A program made the translations under genes and the position numbers. From the NCBI GenBank assembly GCA_030684555.1, contig JAUXVN010000128.1:1-64000 (forward strand): DNA of 64,000 bases, read 5' to 3'. This document shows, in pieces, positions 26,856 to 34,819 of the stretch (position 1 is its first letter; every line of letters begins with the position of its first letter). This stretch comes from Ignavibacteria bacterium. GTDB lineage: Bacteria > Bacteroidota > Ignavibacteria > Ignavibacteriales > Ignavibacteriaceae. The notes beneath the pieces were generated by a model. It was not told where the DNA came from. It saw only the letters and a program-made list of their open reading frames with translations, and did not search any database.

Positions 26856-29800
26856 TTAACAAAATTCTATTTTATTTATCTCTTTCATTATGCGGTCGGT
26901 TTCTGATAAGGCGATTATTATTTTTTGATAATGCTCTATATCTTCATTGGTTAAGACCCGCCCTTTACGATCTTTAAGCCATTTTTGTGCAGGCTGATAA
27001 CCCCCTATATATAAATTCCATGCGGTTTCGGGGACTTTACCGAAATATTGTTCGCTGTTTATCCAGACTTCACCTATCGAAACTCCGTTCTCTTTTATGT
27101 ATGTTATTTTTTCAACTTCGCATGTACCGTCTTTTGGAAATGTTGTAATAAACTTGTTTACTACAGGGGATTCCAATAAATGTAGTTCTCTAAGTTCGGT
27201 GCCAAGATTAACAAGTTTTTTGAAGGTGGTTTTATCTTTTGGATATGGAACACGGGGAAAATCTATCTTTAAAAACTCTTTATATTTTTCTCTGTAGGAT
27301 GGGGAGTGGAGCACTGCATAAATATAATCCAATATCTCTTCAGGCTCGGTTTTGCCGGTTATCTTTTCTATCTCTTTAACAATTCCCTGATTTAAGTTTG
27401 GGACTTTTGAACCGTCTTCGGAGTAGAGGTAAAGAGGAAAGATGTATCCCCATTCTTTGGTTTGCAGTGAAATTGCTCCGCTTTCGATCATATTTTTAGT
27501 AACTAAAATATGTTGAAAATCAAAAGTGCTCTGCTGTCTAACTGTAATAATTCCGTAGTTATCTTTTAGGAAATGCTTAAAAGTTTTTTCTCTCGGATAA
27601 GCCAAGAAACCTTTAGCTCTTCCAGTATAAGCAGAATCTCTTATATCAAACGGACGATAAAGAATTGGCTTAATTTCGTAACCAATTAATAAATCTTTTT
27701 TAGCCCATTTAATGGTCCAGTCTCGACCGTCAATTGGTAACGATAATATGGATCTTATTAATGATTCCTCATTAAGTTCAAAGGTTCTTATTATTTCTAG
27801 CAATTCTTTTGTTTTTATGGGAAAGCAAATTTTATCTCTTTTTGATTGTATACCAGAGTTAAATTCGTTCATTAACTCATCTAACTTAATCCAGCTTTTA
27901 TAAACTTCATTTGATTTAAAATCTTTTGGTACGAAGAAAAAGTTTGGTTCTTGTATCTCTATATTATCCCATTTAATTACATCAATATCAGTATCAATAA
28001 GTTCTTTAAACTTTACTTCACGTTTTCCATAAAGCTCTGCAAACTTAACAACTGCGGGTTTATCTTTTTTTTCATTTTTTCGAATCATTATAGAGATAGA
28101 AACTCCCTGCATAATATCAAAGACATTTTCATCTTTACTTCCATCGGGGGCGGTTTCTTTTTTCTTTGCGTTACCGTGTAAATCAAGAATATAAATTTTA
28201 TCAAATGTTTCGAGGAGATGTTTTCTCATTTGTCGATGAGTAATGCCGTCAAGAAATGAATTGTTGGTAATCATAGCAACAATACCGCTCCCATTCTTTT
28301 CAATATGGTGTTCTGCGTAACGGATAAATTTTATATAATCATCATCAAGATTTATTTTTCTCTCGTTCAAATCCTTCTTATAAACTTTTATTAAATCTGT
28401 AATCCATTTCCCTTTATTTGAAGAACTGACACTGTAAGGGGGATTACCGATAACAACCATAATAGGTGTATCATTTTTAATTTGGGCAGCTTCTTTAGAT
28501 TCTTCGGCGATGCTTTCGGCAAACCCGAAACCGGTAAATAAATCAAGTTTATTATCGGCTTCTTCTAATGAGTTAGTAAGGTAAATTCCGAGACGTTTAT
28601 TAAAGTGTTTAAAGCCGGTTGCTTTAAAAGCCATGCTGAGTTTAAGATGTGCAATAGTATATGGCGCCATCATAATTTCGAATCCATGAATACGCGGCAG
28701 TAAATCGTGATGAACGTAAGTCGTCCATCTTCCAATTTGTCCTCTATCTTTTAAGTTTTGGTAAATATTAGTGATAACCGCACTTAAAAAAGTTCCTGTT
28801 CCTACAGCCGGGTCAAGAATCTGAACTTTATGAATTCCGCTTTCAGTTTTAGTTGTATCGGCTAATCCGTTAAACAAACCAAATTCTTTTGAAAGAAGAT
28901 AATCTACAGAACGGACAATAAATTTTACTACCGGTTGAGGAGTATAATAAGCGCCTAATTTCTTACGGAGGTCAGCATCATATTCCCTCAAGAAATCTTC
29001 ATAAAAGTGAATAACGGGGTCGGAACCTTCTTCAGAATTTCCCCACAAGTCATCTCTAAAATACTGCTTCATTAATTCGGGTAAATTTGCATGAGAAAAA
29101 ACTTCACACAGCTCATCGACAATAAACTCAAGGCGTTTGTCGAAATCGGGACCAACAATATGATCGAAAAAATGACGAAGGAAAGGATTTGATTTTGGAA
29201 CAAGTTCACGGGCTTCTCTACGGGAAAAATTTTCCGGGGAAGTATCGTGGTATCGTGCAACAAACAATCCGTAAACTAAAGTCTGAGCATACATATCAGC
29301 AAAAGAGTCGTCATTTAAATCGTGAACCAATAACTTTTGAAGAGTTTTATATATCTTTTTGATTTCGGAATTTTTTTCTGAATCATTTGAAAGAAACCGT
29401 AATAAATTTTCACGAATACGTTGAGCCTTGCCCCCCATAATTTTAGCAAGATGAAGTCCGTTTTTAATCGGTTCTTTTTGGGATAAAGTGAAGTCAACTA
29501 ATGTTTTTGAAAGATGTTCAAAATTTTGAGGGTGGTAAGAAATAGTTCTTTTATGGAGATCATAGTCGGCAATTTTAATCGGTTCATCATACCGCTGACC
29601 ATTTCTGTAAAACCGGAATTCAAGGTAGTCGGTAAGTACTAAATTCATATAACCGAAGTACCTTACCATTTGTTGGGATTTTTCAATTTTATCTAATGAA
29701 ATGCCAATATCTTTTGTTTCGATGTATAGAATGGGTATATCAAACTTTAGAATAACAAAATCGGGTTTATTACCCCCTTTAGCTTTAGGATCGTGATCAA

Positions 29801-29936
29801 ATCTTGTAACATTAATAGTTTGAAATATATCTTTTAATAAAATCTCGAAATCGGTTCTGTAACCCATTTCGGAAGTTTCCGGATTATTAAATTTTTTTGA
29901 AACGGAGTTTAAATAATTTTCAAATGTTGTTTTCAT
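26856..29936 (-). CDS. Single-chain restriction-modification enzyme (type IIG/ISP-like)
   Basis: Fused restriction endonuclease and adenine methyltransferase of about 1026 residues. The N-terminal PD-(D/E)xK nuclease shows Asp59 in KPDFVIL and Glu73-x-Lys75 in YIETKD. A helical part leads to the N6-adenine methyltransferase: SAM motif VQILDPAVGTGTFLSAVI at about 370 and catalytic motif VIGNPPYSVSS near 495. The C-terminal third is the specificity region of type ISP/IIG proteins (LYRPFDIRDSAYTGRAKGFLAYPRE, IFPLYLY). LlaBIII-like ISP proteins also carry a helicase, which I do not see here. The start is set at ATG 29936 (MKTTFENYL), three codons inside the longest frame. It stands alone without accessory genes, so it should act as a self-contained defence enzyme. 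Confidence 0.9.
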   Translation of the reverse strand: MKTTFENYLNSVSKKFNNPETSEMGYRTDFEILLKDIFQTINVTRFDHDPKAKGGNKPDFVILKFDIPILYIETKDIGISLDKIEKSQQMVRYFGYMNLVLTDYLEFRFYRNGQRYDEPIKIADYDLHKRTISYHPQNFEHLSKTLVDFTLSQKEPIKNGLHLAKIMGGKAQRIRENLLRFLSNDSEKNSEIKKIYKTLQKLLVHDLNDDSFADMYAQTLVYGLFVARYHDTSPENFSRREARELVPKSNPFLRHFFDHIVGPDFDKRLEFIVDELCEVFSHANLPELMKQYFRDDLWGNSEEGSDPVIHFYEDFLREYDADLRKKLGAYYTPQPVVKFIVRSVDYLLSKEFGLFNGLADTTKTESGIHKVQILDPAVGTGTFLSAVITNIYQNLKDRGQIGRWTTYVHHDLLPRIHGFEIMMAPYTIAHLKLSMAFKATGFKHFNKRLGIYLTNSLEEADNKLDLFTGFGFAESIAEESKEAAQIKNDTPIMVVIGNPPYSVSSSNKGKWITDLIKVYKKDLNERKINLDDDYIKFIRYAEHHIEKNGSGIVAMITNNSFLDGITHRQMRKHLLETFDKIYILDLHGNAKKKETAPDGSKDENVFDIMQGVSISIMIRKNEKKDKPAVVKFAELYGKREVKFKELIDTDIDVIKWDNIEIQEPNFFFVPKDFKSNEVYKSWIKLDELMNEFNSGIQSKRDKICFPIKTKELLEIIRTFELNEESLIRSILSLPIDGRDWTIKWAKKDLLIGYEIKPILYRPFDIRDSAYTGRAKGFLAYPREKTFKHFLKDNYGIITVRQQSTFDFQHILVTKNMIESGAISLQTKEWGYIFPLYLYSEDGSKVPNLNQGIVKEIEKITGKTEPEEILDYIYAVLHSPSYREKYKEFLKIDFPRVPYPKDKTTFKKLVNLGTELRELHLLESPVVNKFITTFPKDGTCEVEKITYIKENGVSIGEVWINSEQYFGKVPETAWNLYIGGYQPAQKWLKDRKGRVLTNEDIEHYQKIIIALSETDRIMKEINKIEFC

Positions 29937-30064
29937 ACATAACAAAAGTAATAAAAATTAGTGTAAAATTTAGCAGTTAAAATCATTCAGTGTTTAATTT
30001 ATTCAGGTTATGTATCGAAAATAGAAAAACATCCCAAAGCTGTTGAGAACCACTTCTCGAAAGC

Positions 30065-30160
30065 AGGAAACGGTCGCGACCGTTCCTTACATTTTAGAAA
30101 TTGGACATTCTATAGAAAGTTCCTCCGGCTTTCGAGAAATGGTTCTCGACCTCCTTGGAA
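30065..30160. repeat. Dispersed repeat with GGTCGCGACC palindrome, copy 1
   Basis: It starts with the near-palindrome AACGGTCGCGACCGTT context (30065-30090), continues with ACATTTTAGAAATTGGA and ATAGAAAGTTCC, and ends with GGTTCTCGACCTCCTTGGAA. The whole 95-base unit recurs at 30409-30506. Confidence 0.8.
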
Positions 30161-30174
30161 TAAAACTAACTTTT

Positions 30175-30233
30175 TTATTGATGTGAATTTGAATTGCCAT
30201 TACATTCAAAAAAACCTATCGTTTCCCAAGTTC
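30175..30233 (-). pseudogene. Fragment of a T9SS substrate gene (ETIGFV domain)
   Basis: On the minus strand this stretch encodes TWETIGFFECNGNSNSH and then a stop, matching the WETIGFVEGNGNSNSPKEYSF segment of the protein at 20465-21817. Immediately upstream of the fragment is a CCGAGGTTTTG palindrome (about 30241-30275), the same repeat type that interrupts this loop in the intact gene at 31145-33748. The rest of the gene is gone. Confidence 0.6.
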
Positions 30234-30408
30234 CCAAACATCCGAGGTTTTGAAAACCCCGGAGGTTTTTTATGTAGCATCTACTAACCCTGATGTCATG
30301 CTGATGTATATCAGCATCTGTTTGCTGTCGAGAAATAGTTCTCTACCTCCTTGGAATTATGGTCTCCATGTTTTATGATTTATTATTAACTGAGAATTAT
30401 CCATTTGT

Positions 30409-30506
30409 GTAGGGAACGGTCGCGACCGTTCCCTACATTTTAGAAATTGGATATCCTATAGAAAGTTCCCACGACTGTTAAAAAATTGTTCTCGACCTCC
30501 TTGGAA
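30409..30506. repeat. Dispersed repeat with 28-base GTAG..CTAC palindrome, copy 2
   Basis: The first 28 bases (30409-30436) form a perfect inverted repeat, GTAGGGAACGGTCG plus its complement ending CTAC. The remaining 70 bases match copy 1 at 30091-30160. The palindrome has the same length and end tetranucleotides as the in-gene palindrome at 20659-20686. Confidence 0.85.
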
Positions 30507-30873
30507 AAAGTATCCTCAGCCTTTAAATATCATAAGTCAGCCGATAAAAAAATATCACCAACCTATGAATTTTATAGGAGGGACATCAAAAAGGAAGGGA
30601 AACAGTAAGATTTTTATAGGTTCTCCTATTAAATTAATAGGAGGACCTATTCAGAAATAGAAAATCAACTAAAATGATAGCCTCATTAGTTTTTTTCATT
30701 CTGAGCTTTAGGAGTTTATATCACCCCTTCGGGGTTTTGTGGTATTGTCTTTCGATTAGCTATTATCATTTCACCCCGTTGCGTGAAAGGATTTTTTTAA
30801 GTACGAATAATATTATCTCATCATAAATGTCCTCTACTTTTCTTTGCGAAAGAAAAGTAGCAAAAGAAACAGG

Positions 30874-31051
30874 CACTTTAAATAATTGCTTGTATTAGGG
30901 AATTGATTTTTCTGTACTGCAAAGATTTCCTACGGAAAAATTCCCGACTTGTCGGGACAAACAGATTTTTCCGCTTAACGGAAATCTTTGCTAGGTAAAT
31001 TTGATGAATGTTTGATTGAACCTACGTCTTACAAAGCAATTATTTAAGGTG
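30874..31051. repeat. 178-base MITE-like hairpin element
   Basis: Outer arms: CACTTTAAATAATTGCTTGTA at 30874-30894 and its near complement at 31030-31051. Inner arms: GCAAAGATTTCC at 30919-30930 and GGAAATCTTTGC at 30980-30991, with CCCGACTTGTCGGG in the middle. No ORF is inside. The related segment at 18880-18925 lacks the element, which supports its insertion here. Confidence 0.7.
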
Positions 31052-31094
31052 CAAAACATTAAGTAAAAGCAAATTTTTAGGTGCGGTAGAAATA

Positions 31095-31122
31095 AAAAGA
31101 CGCAGTTAAAACTGCGTCTTTT
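31095..31122 (-). terminator. Rho-independent terminator of the GLUG-repeat gene
   Basis: The 13-base stem AAAAGACGCAGTT / AACTGCGTCTTTT with a 2-base loop is followed on the minus strand by a run of T. It starts 22 bases after the stop codon at 31145. The stem ends in T on both sides, so it could also work on the plus strand. Confidence 0.85.
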
Positions 31123-31144
31123 ATAAATATTAGATGATTTTTTT

Positions 31145-33748
31145 TTACTTCATCAACACAAACTTCTTTGTGGAAGTAAAATTATTTGCTGTTAGTCTAT
31201 AGATATAAATTCCGGTAGCTAACTCATTCGCATTAAAGTTTACTTGATGATATCCGGCTTCTTTGTTTTCGTTGTTGATTAGTGTTTTTACTTTTTGTCC
31301 GACAATATTATAGACTTCCAAAACAACTTTTGAATCCATCGGAAGAGCATATTTTATTGTTGTACTCGGGTTAAAAGGATTCGGGTAATTCTGATAAAGT
31401 GCAAACTCAGTCGGAATGTTGTTTAATTCAACTTCTACAATATCGCTATATGAATATTTACCATCGTTATCGATTTGTTTAAGACGATAAGCAAACTTTC
31501 CTGTGGTTGTAGATTTATCCGTAAAGCTGTACTCTTTAGGTGAGTTGCAGTTACCATTTCCTTGAACAAATCCAATGGTCTCAAAACCTCCGAGGTTTTG
31601 GTTACCGTTTTCATCCTCCAAACCTCGGAGGTTTACAGCACGTTCAACTTCAAATCCATAATTATTTACTTCCGTTGCTGTTTGCCAAATAAGGTTTACA
31701 TTATTACCAACAATCGAAGCAGTGAAGGAGGTTAATTCTACGGGGAGGGGATTATCATTCCCGCCTCCAATACCAAAATCACTAAAACTTGTAAAACCGT
31801 TCCAAGTTAGTTTAGTACCAGCAATAAAATTCGCTACACCATAATCAGTCCAAATCCCACTTGCATTATTGCGCTTAATTAAATGTAATGTTTCATAGTT
31901 AGTTACTCCAGCTAAATCTGCAACATCAAACGATATTGAATATGTACCATCGACACCTCCACTGTTTACCGTTACAGTCCAATAGTTTGATGCCATATTT
32001 GTTAGACCCCCTGGTGGGGTTCCTCCAGGATTTGATGTAATGACATCGACTGTTAAATCTAACGGAGCGGCATTTGCACCCGTAAATTGTATTGTTGTTC
32101 CTGTTCCAGTATAATCAATAGGATCAAGATTATTACTCGGAATAACCGCTGTTACACTAGCAGTAGGTTTGACCCTAATTAAAATATCATCAATATATAA
32201 ATCACTTTGGTTTGCAATACTGAAGCAATGCCAACCAATATAGTATCTACCAGAACTTATGACAGAGATAGTTCCCGTACCTTTGGTATAAGTAGTAGTT
32301 GTTATGTCCTCTTTACTAAATACTGCAGCAGATGTCATACTCGCAGAAGATTGAGATAAACCATACTTTACTTCAAGTTTTTCGGATCCAAAACCACCTT
32401 CTTGTCTGTACCAAAAGGATACTTCATAGTCTGTACCTGAAACTAGATCAATACCTGGACTAAATATCCAATCATTTGCTGGGCTTGAATTAATATATTG
32501 ATAACGTAAAGAATTTAGTGATGAATGTGGATACAGTGTTGAATTTGTCCATTGTCTTTCATCTTGATTAGTGTTTTCAATTTTCCAACCATAAGGTAAT
32601 TCCGGTGCTGCTACTCCATCAAAATTTTGAACATAAGGCGGTGTTCTATTGAATCTTAAGTTCGGGTAACCATTATTTACAGAACCATCCAAGCCCCAAT
32701 AGTCGTTGGTCCCATTCGCTATTTCATTGATAAAATCCCAACCCGCAGTTGTAAATGTGGACATGGTTTTCATTTGGGAAGTTGATTTGCCTGTTCCACC
32801 TTTTGAATTTGCCTTTTGCGAGGATTCAGTATCCCAAAAACAATCTGTTACAACTGCATTATTACTTTTATTTCCGATAAACCCTCCATGATCCACATGA
32901 CTTCCGGTGACCAAACCTGTTGAGTAGCTCTTTGAAATAGTCGAACTAGCAAAATGTACTCCAACAAAACCACCAACTAGTCTTTCCGCCACAGATCCTG
33001 GTGCAGCAGTACAATGGACAGATCCAGTAGCATAACAATTTTTGATAGTTGCCGCATTATTATTCTCACCAACGAAACCACCGACATAAATACTACCAAT
33101 CACGGATGCAGTGGAATAACTATTTGAAATAGAAGACCAATCATTACGTCCGCAGAGACCTCCAGTAGAAAAACTTGTTCCAGTAACCGTTCCGCCTGAA
33201 TAACTATTTATAATGGTTGAAGTGCTTAAATTTGCTCCAACAAGTCCACCAGTAGCATCAGTTCCAGAGATAACTCCGAAAGAACTGCAGTTTGAAATTG
33301 TTGAAAAATAATTACCCCCTACGAGTCCACCGACACCAATTTTTCCTGTAATATTTACGCTTGATAGATTAACACTCGCTATGTTAGTACCATTGGTTTT
33401 CCCGAATAATCCAATATAATCCGTGGTGGCTCTATTGATAAATAAACCGGTAATAGTATAATACTGCCCATTATAACTTCCAGTAAAATTTGTTGTATTA
33501 TCTCCAATTGGTATCCAACCTTCGCCTGTGAACCAGGTTGAAGTTGAAGAAGCGTCAATGTCGGCAGTTTGAATATAGTGTGAAGCCCATCGAGAGGAGT
33601 TCTCGGCAATCCAATAAAGGTTATTTAAATTTGCGATTTGATAAGGATCAGCCAAAGTTCCACTTCCTGTGGAAGGCGAAGTTGCAGTTTGTGCTTCACA
33701 AACAGAAAAAGTAATTATTATAATTAAGAACGTAAGTATTTTTTTCAT
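31145..33748 (-). CDS. T9SS-exported GLUG-repeat protein
   Basis: Secreted protein of about 867 residues. ATG 33748 is chosen because it follows AAAGGAAG by 6 bases and starts a signal peptide (MKKILTFLIIIITFSVCEAQ); an upstream in-frame ATG adds only 12 residues. Repeats of the GLUG type fill about 100-320 (GGLVGGNYFSTISNCSSFGVISG, KNCYATGSV). A jelly-roll choice-of-anchor J domain follows at about 380-530 (VQNFDGVAAPELPYGWKIEN), then a beta-sandwich, the ERA...FETIGFVQGNGNCNSPKEYSF domain and a T9SS sorting domain (YPNPFNPST). A double palindrome is translated in frame at 31582-31634. GLUG repeats occur in adhesins and IgA-peptidase-like proteins, so surface adhesion is likely but unproven. 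Confidence 0.88.
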   Translation of the reverse strand: MKKILTFLIIIITFSVCEAQTATSPSTGSGTLADPYQIANLNNLYWIAENSSRWASHYIQTADIDASSTSTWFTGEGWIPIGDNTTNFTGSYNGQYYTITGLFINRATTDYIGLFGKTNGTNIASVNLSSVNITGKIGVGGLVGGNYFSTISNCSSFGVISGTDATGGLVGANLSTSTIINSYSGGTVTGTSFSTGGLCGRNDWSSISNSYSTASVIGSIYVGGFVGENNNAATIKNCYATGSVHCTAAPGSVAERLVGGFVGVHFASSTISKSYSTGLVTGSHVDHGGFIGNKSNNAVVTDCFWDTESSQKANSKGGTGKSTSQMKTMSTFTTAGWDFINEIANGTNDYWGLDGSVNNGYPNLRFNRTPPYVQNFDGVAAPELPYGWKIENTNQDERQWTNSTLYPHSSLNSLRYQYINSSPANDWIFSPGIDLVSGTDYEVSFWYRQEGGFGSEKLEVKYGLSQSSASMTSAAVFSKEDITTTTYTKGTGTISVISSGRYYIGWHCFSIANQSDLYIDDILIRVKPTASVTAVIPSNNLDPIDYTGTGTTIQFTGANAAPLDLTVDVITSNPGGTPPGGLTNMASNYWTVTVNSGGVDGTYSISFDVADLAGVTNYETLHLIKRNNASGIWTDYGVANFIAGTKLTWNGFTSFSDFGIGGGNDNPLPVELTSFTASIVGNNVNLIWQTATEVNNYGFEVERAVNLRGLEDENGNQNLGGFETIGFVQGNGNCNSPKEYSFTDKSTTTGKFAYRLKQIDNDGKYSYSDIVEVELNNIPTEFALYQNYPNPFNPSTTIKYALPMDSKVVLEVYNIVGQKVKTLINNENKEAGYHQVNFNANELATGIYIYRLTANNFTSTKKFVLMK
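31582..31634. repeat. Pair of AACCTCCGAGGTT palindromes inside the GLUG gene
   Basis: CAAAACCTCCGAGGTTTTG at 31582-31600 and CAAACCTCGGAGGTTT at 31619-31634 are each self-complementary and flank a 18-base spacer. They encode the segment NLRGLEDENGNQNLGG just before FETIGFV. A non-coding relative stands near 30241-30275. Confidence 0.8.
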
Positions 33749-34025
33749 GACGCTTCCTTTTGGTTTATTAAATTTCATTTGCAATATGAAACTTGTAGTG
33801 TCTTTCTACAATCCCACGTTTGGGGGGTGACAAATGTGATTAGTATCATAGTTGGTGAGGAAAGCCGGTGAATGAATCGCCCATATTGAATGAGCTAAAA
33901 TATTGCAACGGAAATATTTTAAATAGAGCAGATTATATTATTCCGTCCCAATGGGGGCTTAAATTATTTTGCTTTGTTGTGTGTATTATTAAGTCACCTT
34001 ACGCAAGAATTGAAAAAAAGATACT
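33749..34025. other. Upstream region of the GLUG gene, no gene seen
   Basis: It contains the ribosome-binding site of the GLUG gene (AAAGGAAG at 33755-33762). Further upstream is an unassigned stretch including GGGGGGTGAC and the string ATTCCGTCCCAATGGGGGCT, which looks like dispersed-repeat sequence. No reading frame with family features is present. Confidence 0.4.
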
Positions 34026-34146
34026 TTCTCTGTGGTTCTCTGTGCCTGCTCAGTGTTTCTCTGTGTTATTTGTTGGTCTTTATTACACAGAGTGCCACCG
34101 ACCTGCCTGTTGCAGACAGGGAAGTCTCAGAGTTACACAGAGATAA
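34026..34146. repeat. CTCTGTG/CACAGAG imperfect palindrome, copy 3
   Basis: The left arm carries TTCTCTGTGGTTCTCTGTG and a third CTCTGTG; the right arm carries ACACAGAGTGCCACCG and GTTACACAGAGAT. Within it is CCTGCCTGTTGCAGACAGG, a smaller hairpin. It lies between the end of the response regulator gene (34193) and the upstream region of the GLUG gene. Confidence 0.65.
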
Positions 34147-34192
34147 AACTTTTACGCCAGCCTATGCAGGCGCAGGCAGGTAAGGTGACTTA

Positions 34193-34819
34193 TTATATTT
34201 CGCCACGCATAGATTTTGTAATAACTTCGGCTTTTGAGTTGACGTAGAGTTTTTTGTAAATGTTACTTCGGTGATTCCTTACTGTCTTGGGACTTATGAA
34301 TAATTCATCCGCAATTTCCTGACTGCTTTTTCCTTTTCCGATTAGATTAATAATTGCTTGTTCAGATTGAGTCAATTCATTCTTTCCATTTGATTGTGAA
34401 ATTGATTTAAGAAGAATGTGAGAGACTTGAGGACTCAAATAAAATTTATCATTTGATACATCGTTAATAGAGTTTACAATATCATTAACAGCACTTTCTT
34501 TAAGCACATAACCTTTAATGCCAAGCTCAAAAACTTTTTTAATCAGTCTTTCTTCTTTATACATAGTGAGAAAAATAATTTTTGTTTTAGGAAAATCTCT
34601 TAAGACTGTTTTTGCAACTTCAAAACCGTCAAGTACGGGCATTTGCACATCGAGAATGGCAATATCGGGTTGTTTCTCTTTAATTAATTTTATTGCTTCT
34701 TCCCCGTTTGATGCCTCCCCCATTACTTTGAAATTAGACTGCTTTTGTAAAATTTGCACTAACCCTTCACGTAGTAAAGGATGATCATCTGCAATAACAA
34801 GTTTGATTATACTATTCAT
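34193..34819 (-). CDS. NarL/LuxR-type response regulator
   Basis: Response regulator of 208 residues. In the receiver, DDH lies at 11-13, the phosphorylated Asp57 in IAILDVQMP, Thr in FLTMYKEE and Lys in YVLKES. The LuxR helix-turn-helix is ELTQSEQAIINLIGKGKSSQEIADELFISPKTVRNHRSNIYKKL. The start ATG overlaps the natural stop of the upstream kinase frame by four bases (ATGA), a mark of translational coupling, although that kinase frame is broken upstream by a frameshift. It would relay the signal of the TPR/PAS kinase to DNA. Targets unknown. Confidence 0.93.
   Translation of the reverse strand: MNSIIKLVIADDHPLLREGLVQILQKQSNFKVMGEASNGEEAIKLIKEKQPDIAILDVQMPVLDGFEVAKTVLRDFPKTKIIFLTMYKEERLIKKVFELGIKGYVLKESAVNDIVNSINDVSNDKFYLSPQVSHILLKSISQSNGKNELTQSEQAIINLIGKGKSSQEIADELFISPKTVRNHRSNIYKKLYVNSKAEVITKSMRGEI

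Larger units (their letters stand above)
29937..31144. other. 1.2-kb gene-free region of dispersed repeats and gene debris
   Basis: No complete gene is present. It holds a T9SS gene fragment (30175-30233), two copies of a repeat built around a GGTCGCGACC palindrome (30065-30160 and 30409-30506), a partial third copy near 30322-30358 with the same GTTCTC..ACCTCCTTGGAAT tail, a large hairpin element (30874-31051), and a segment shared with 18830-19036. It looks like a landing zone where genes decayed and mobile repeats collected. Confidence 0.65.
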
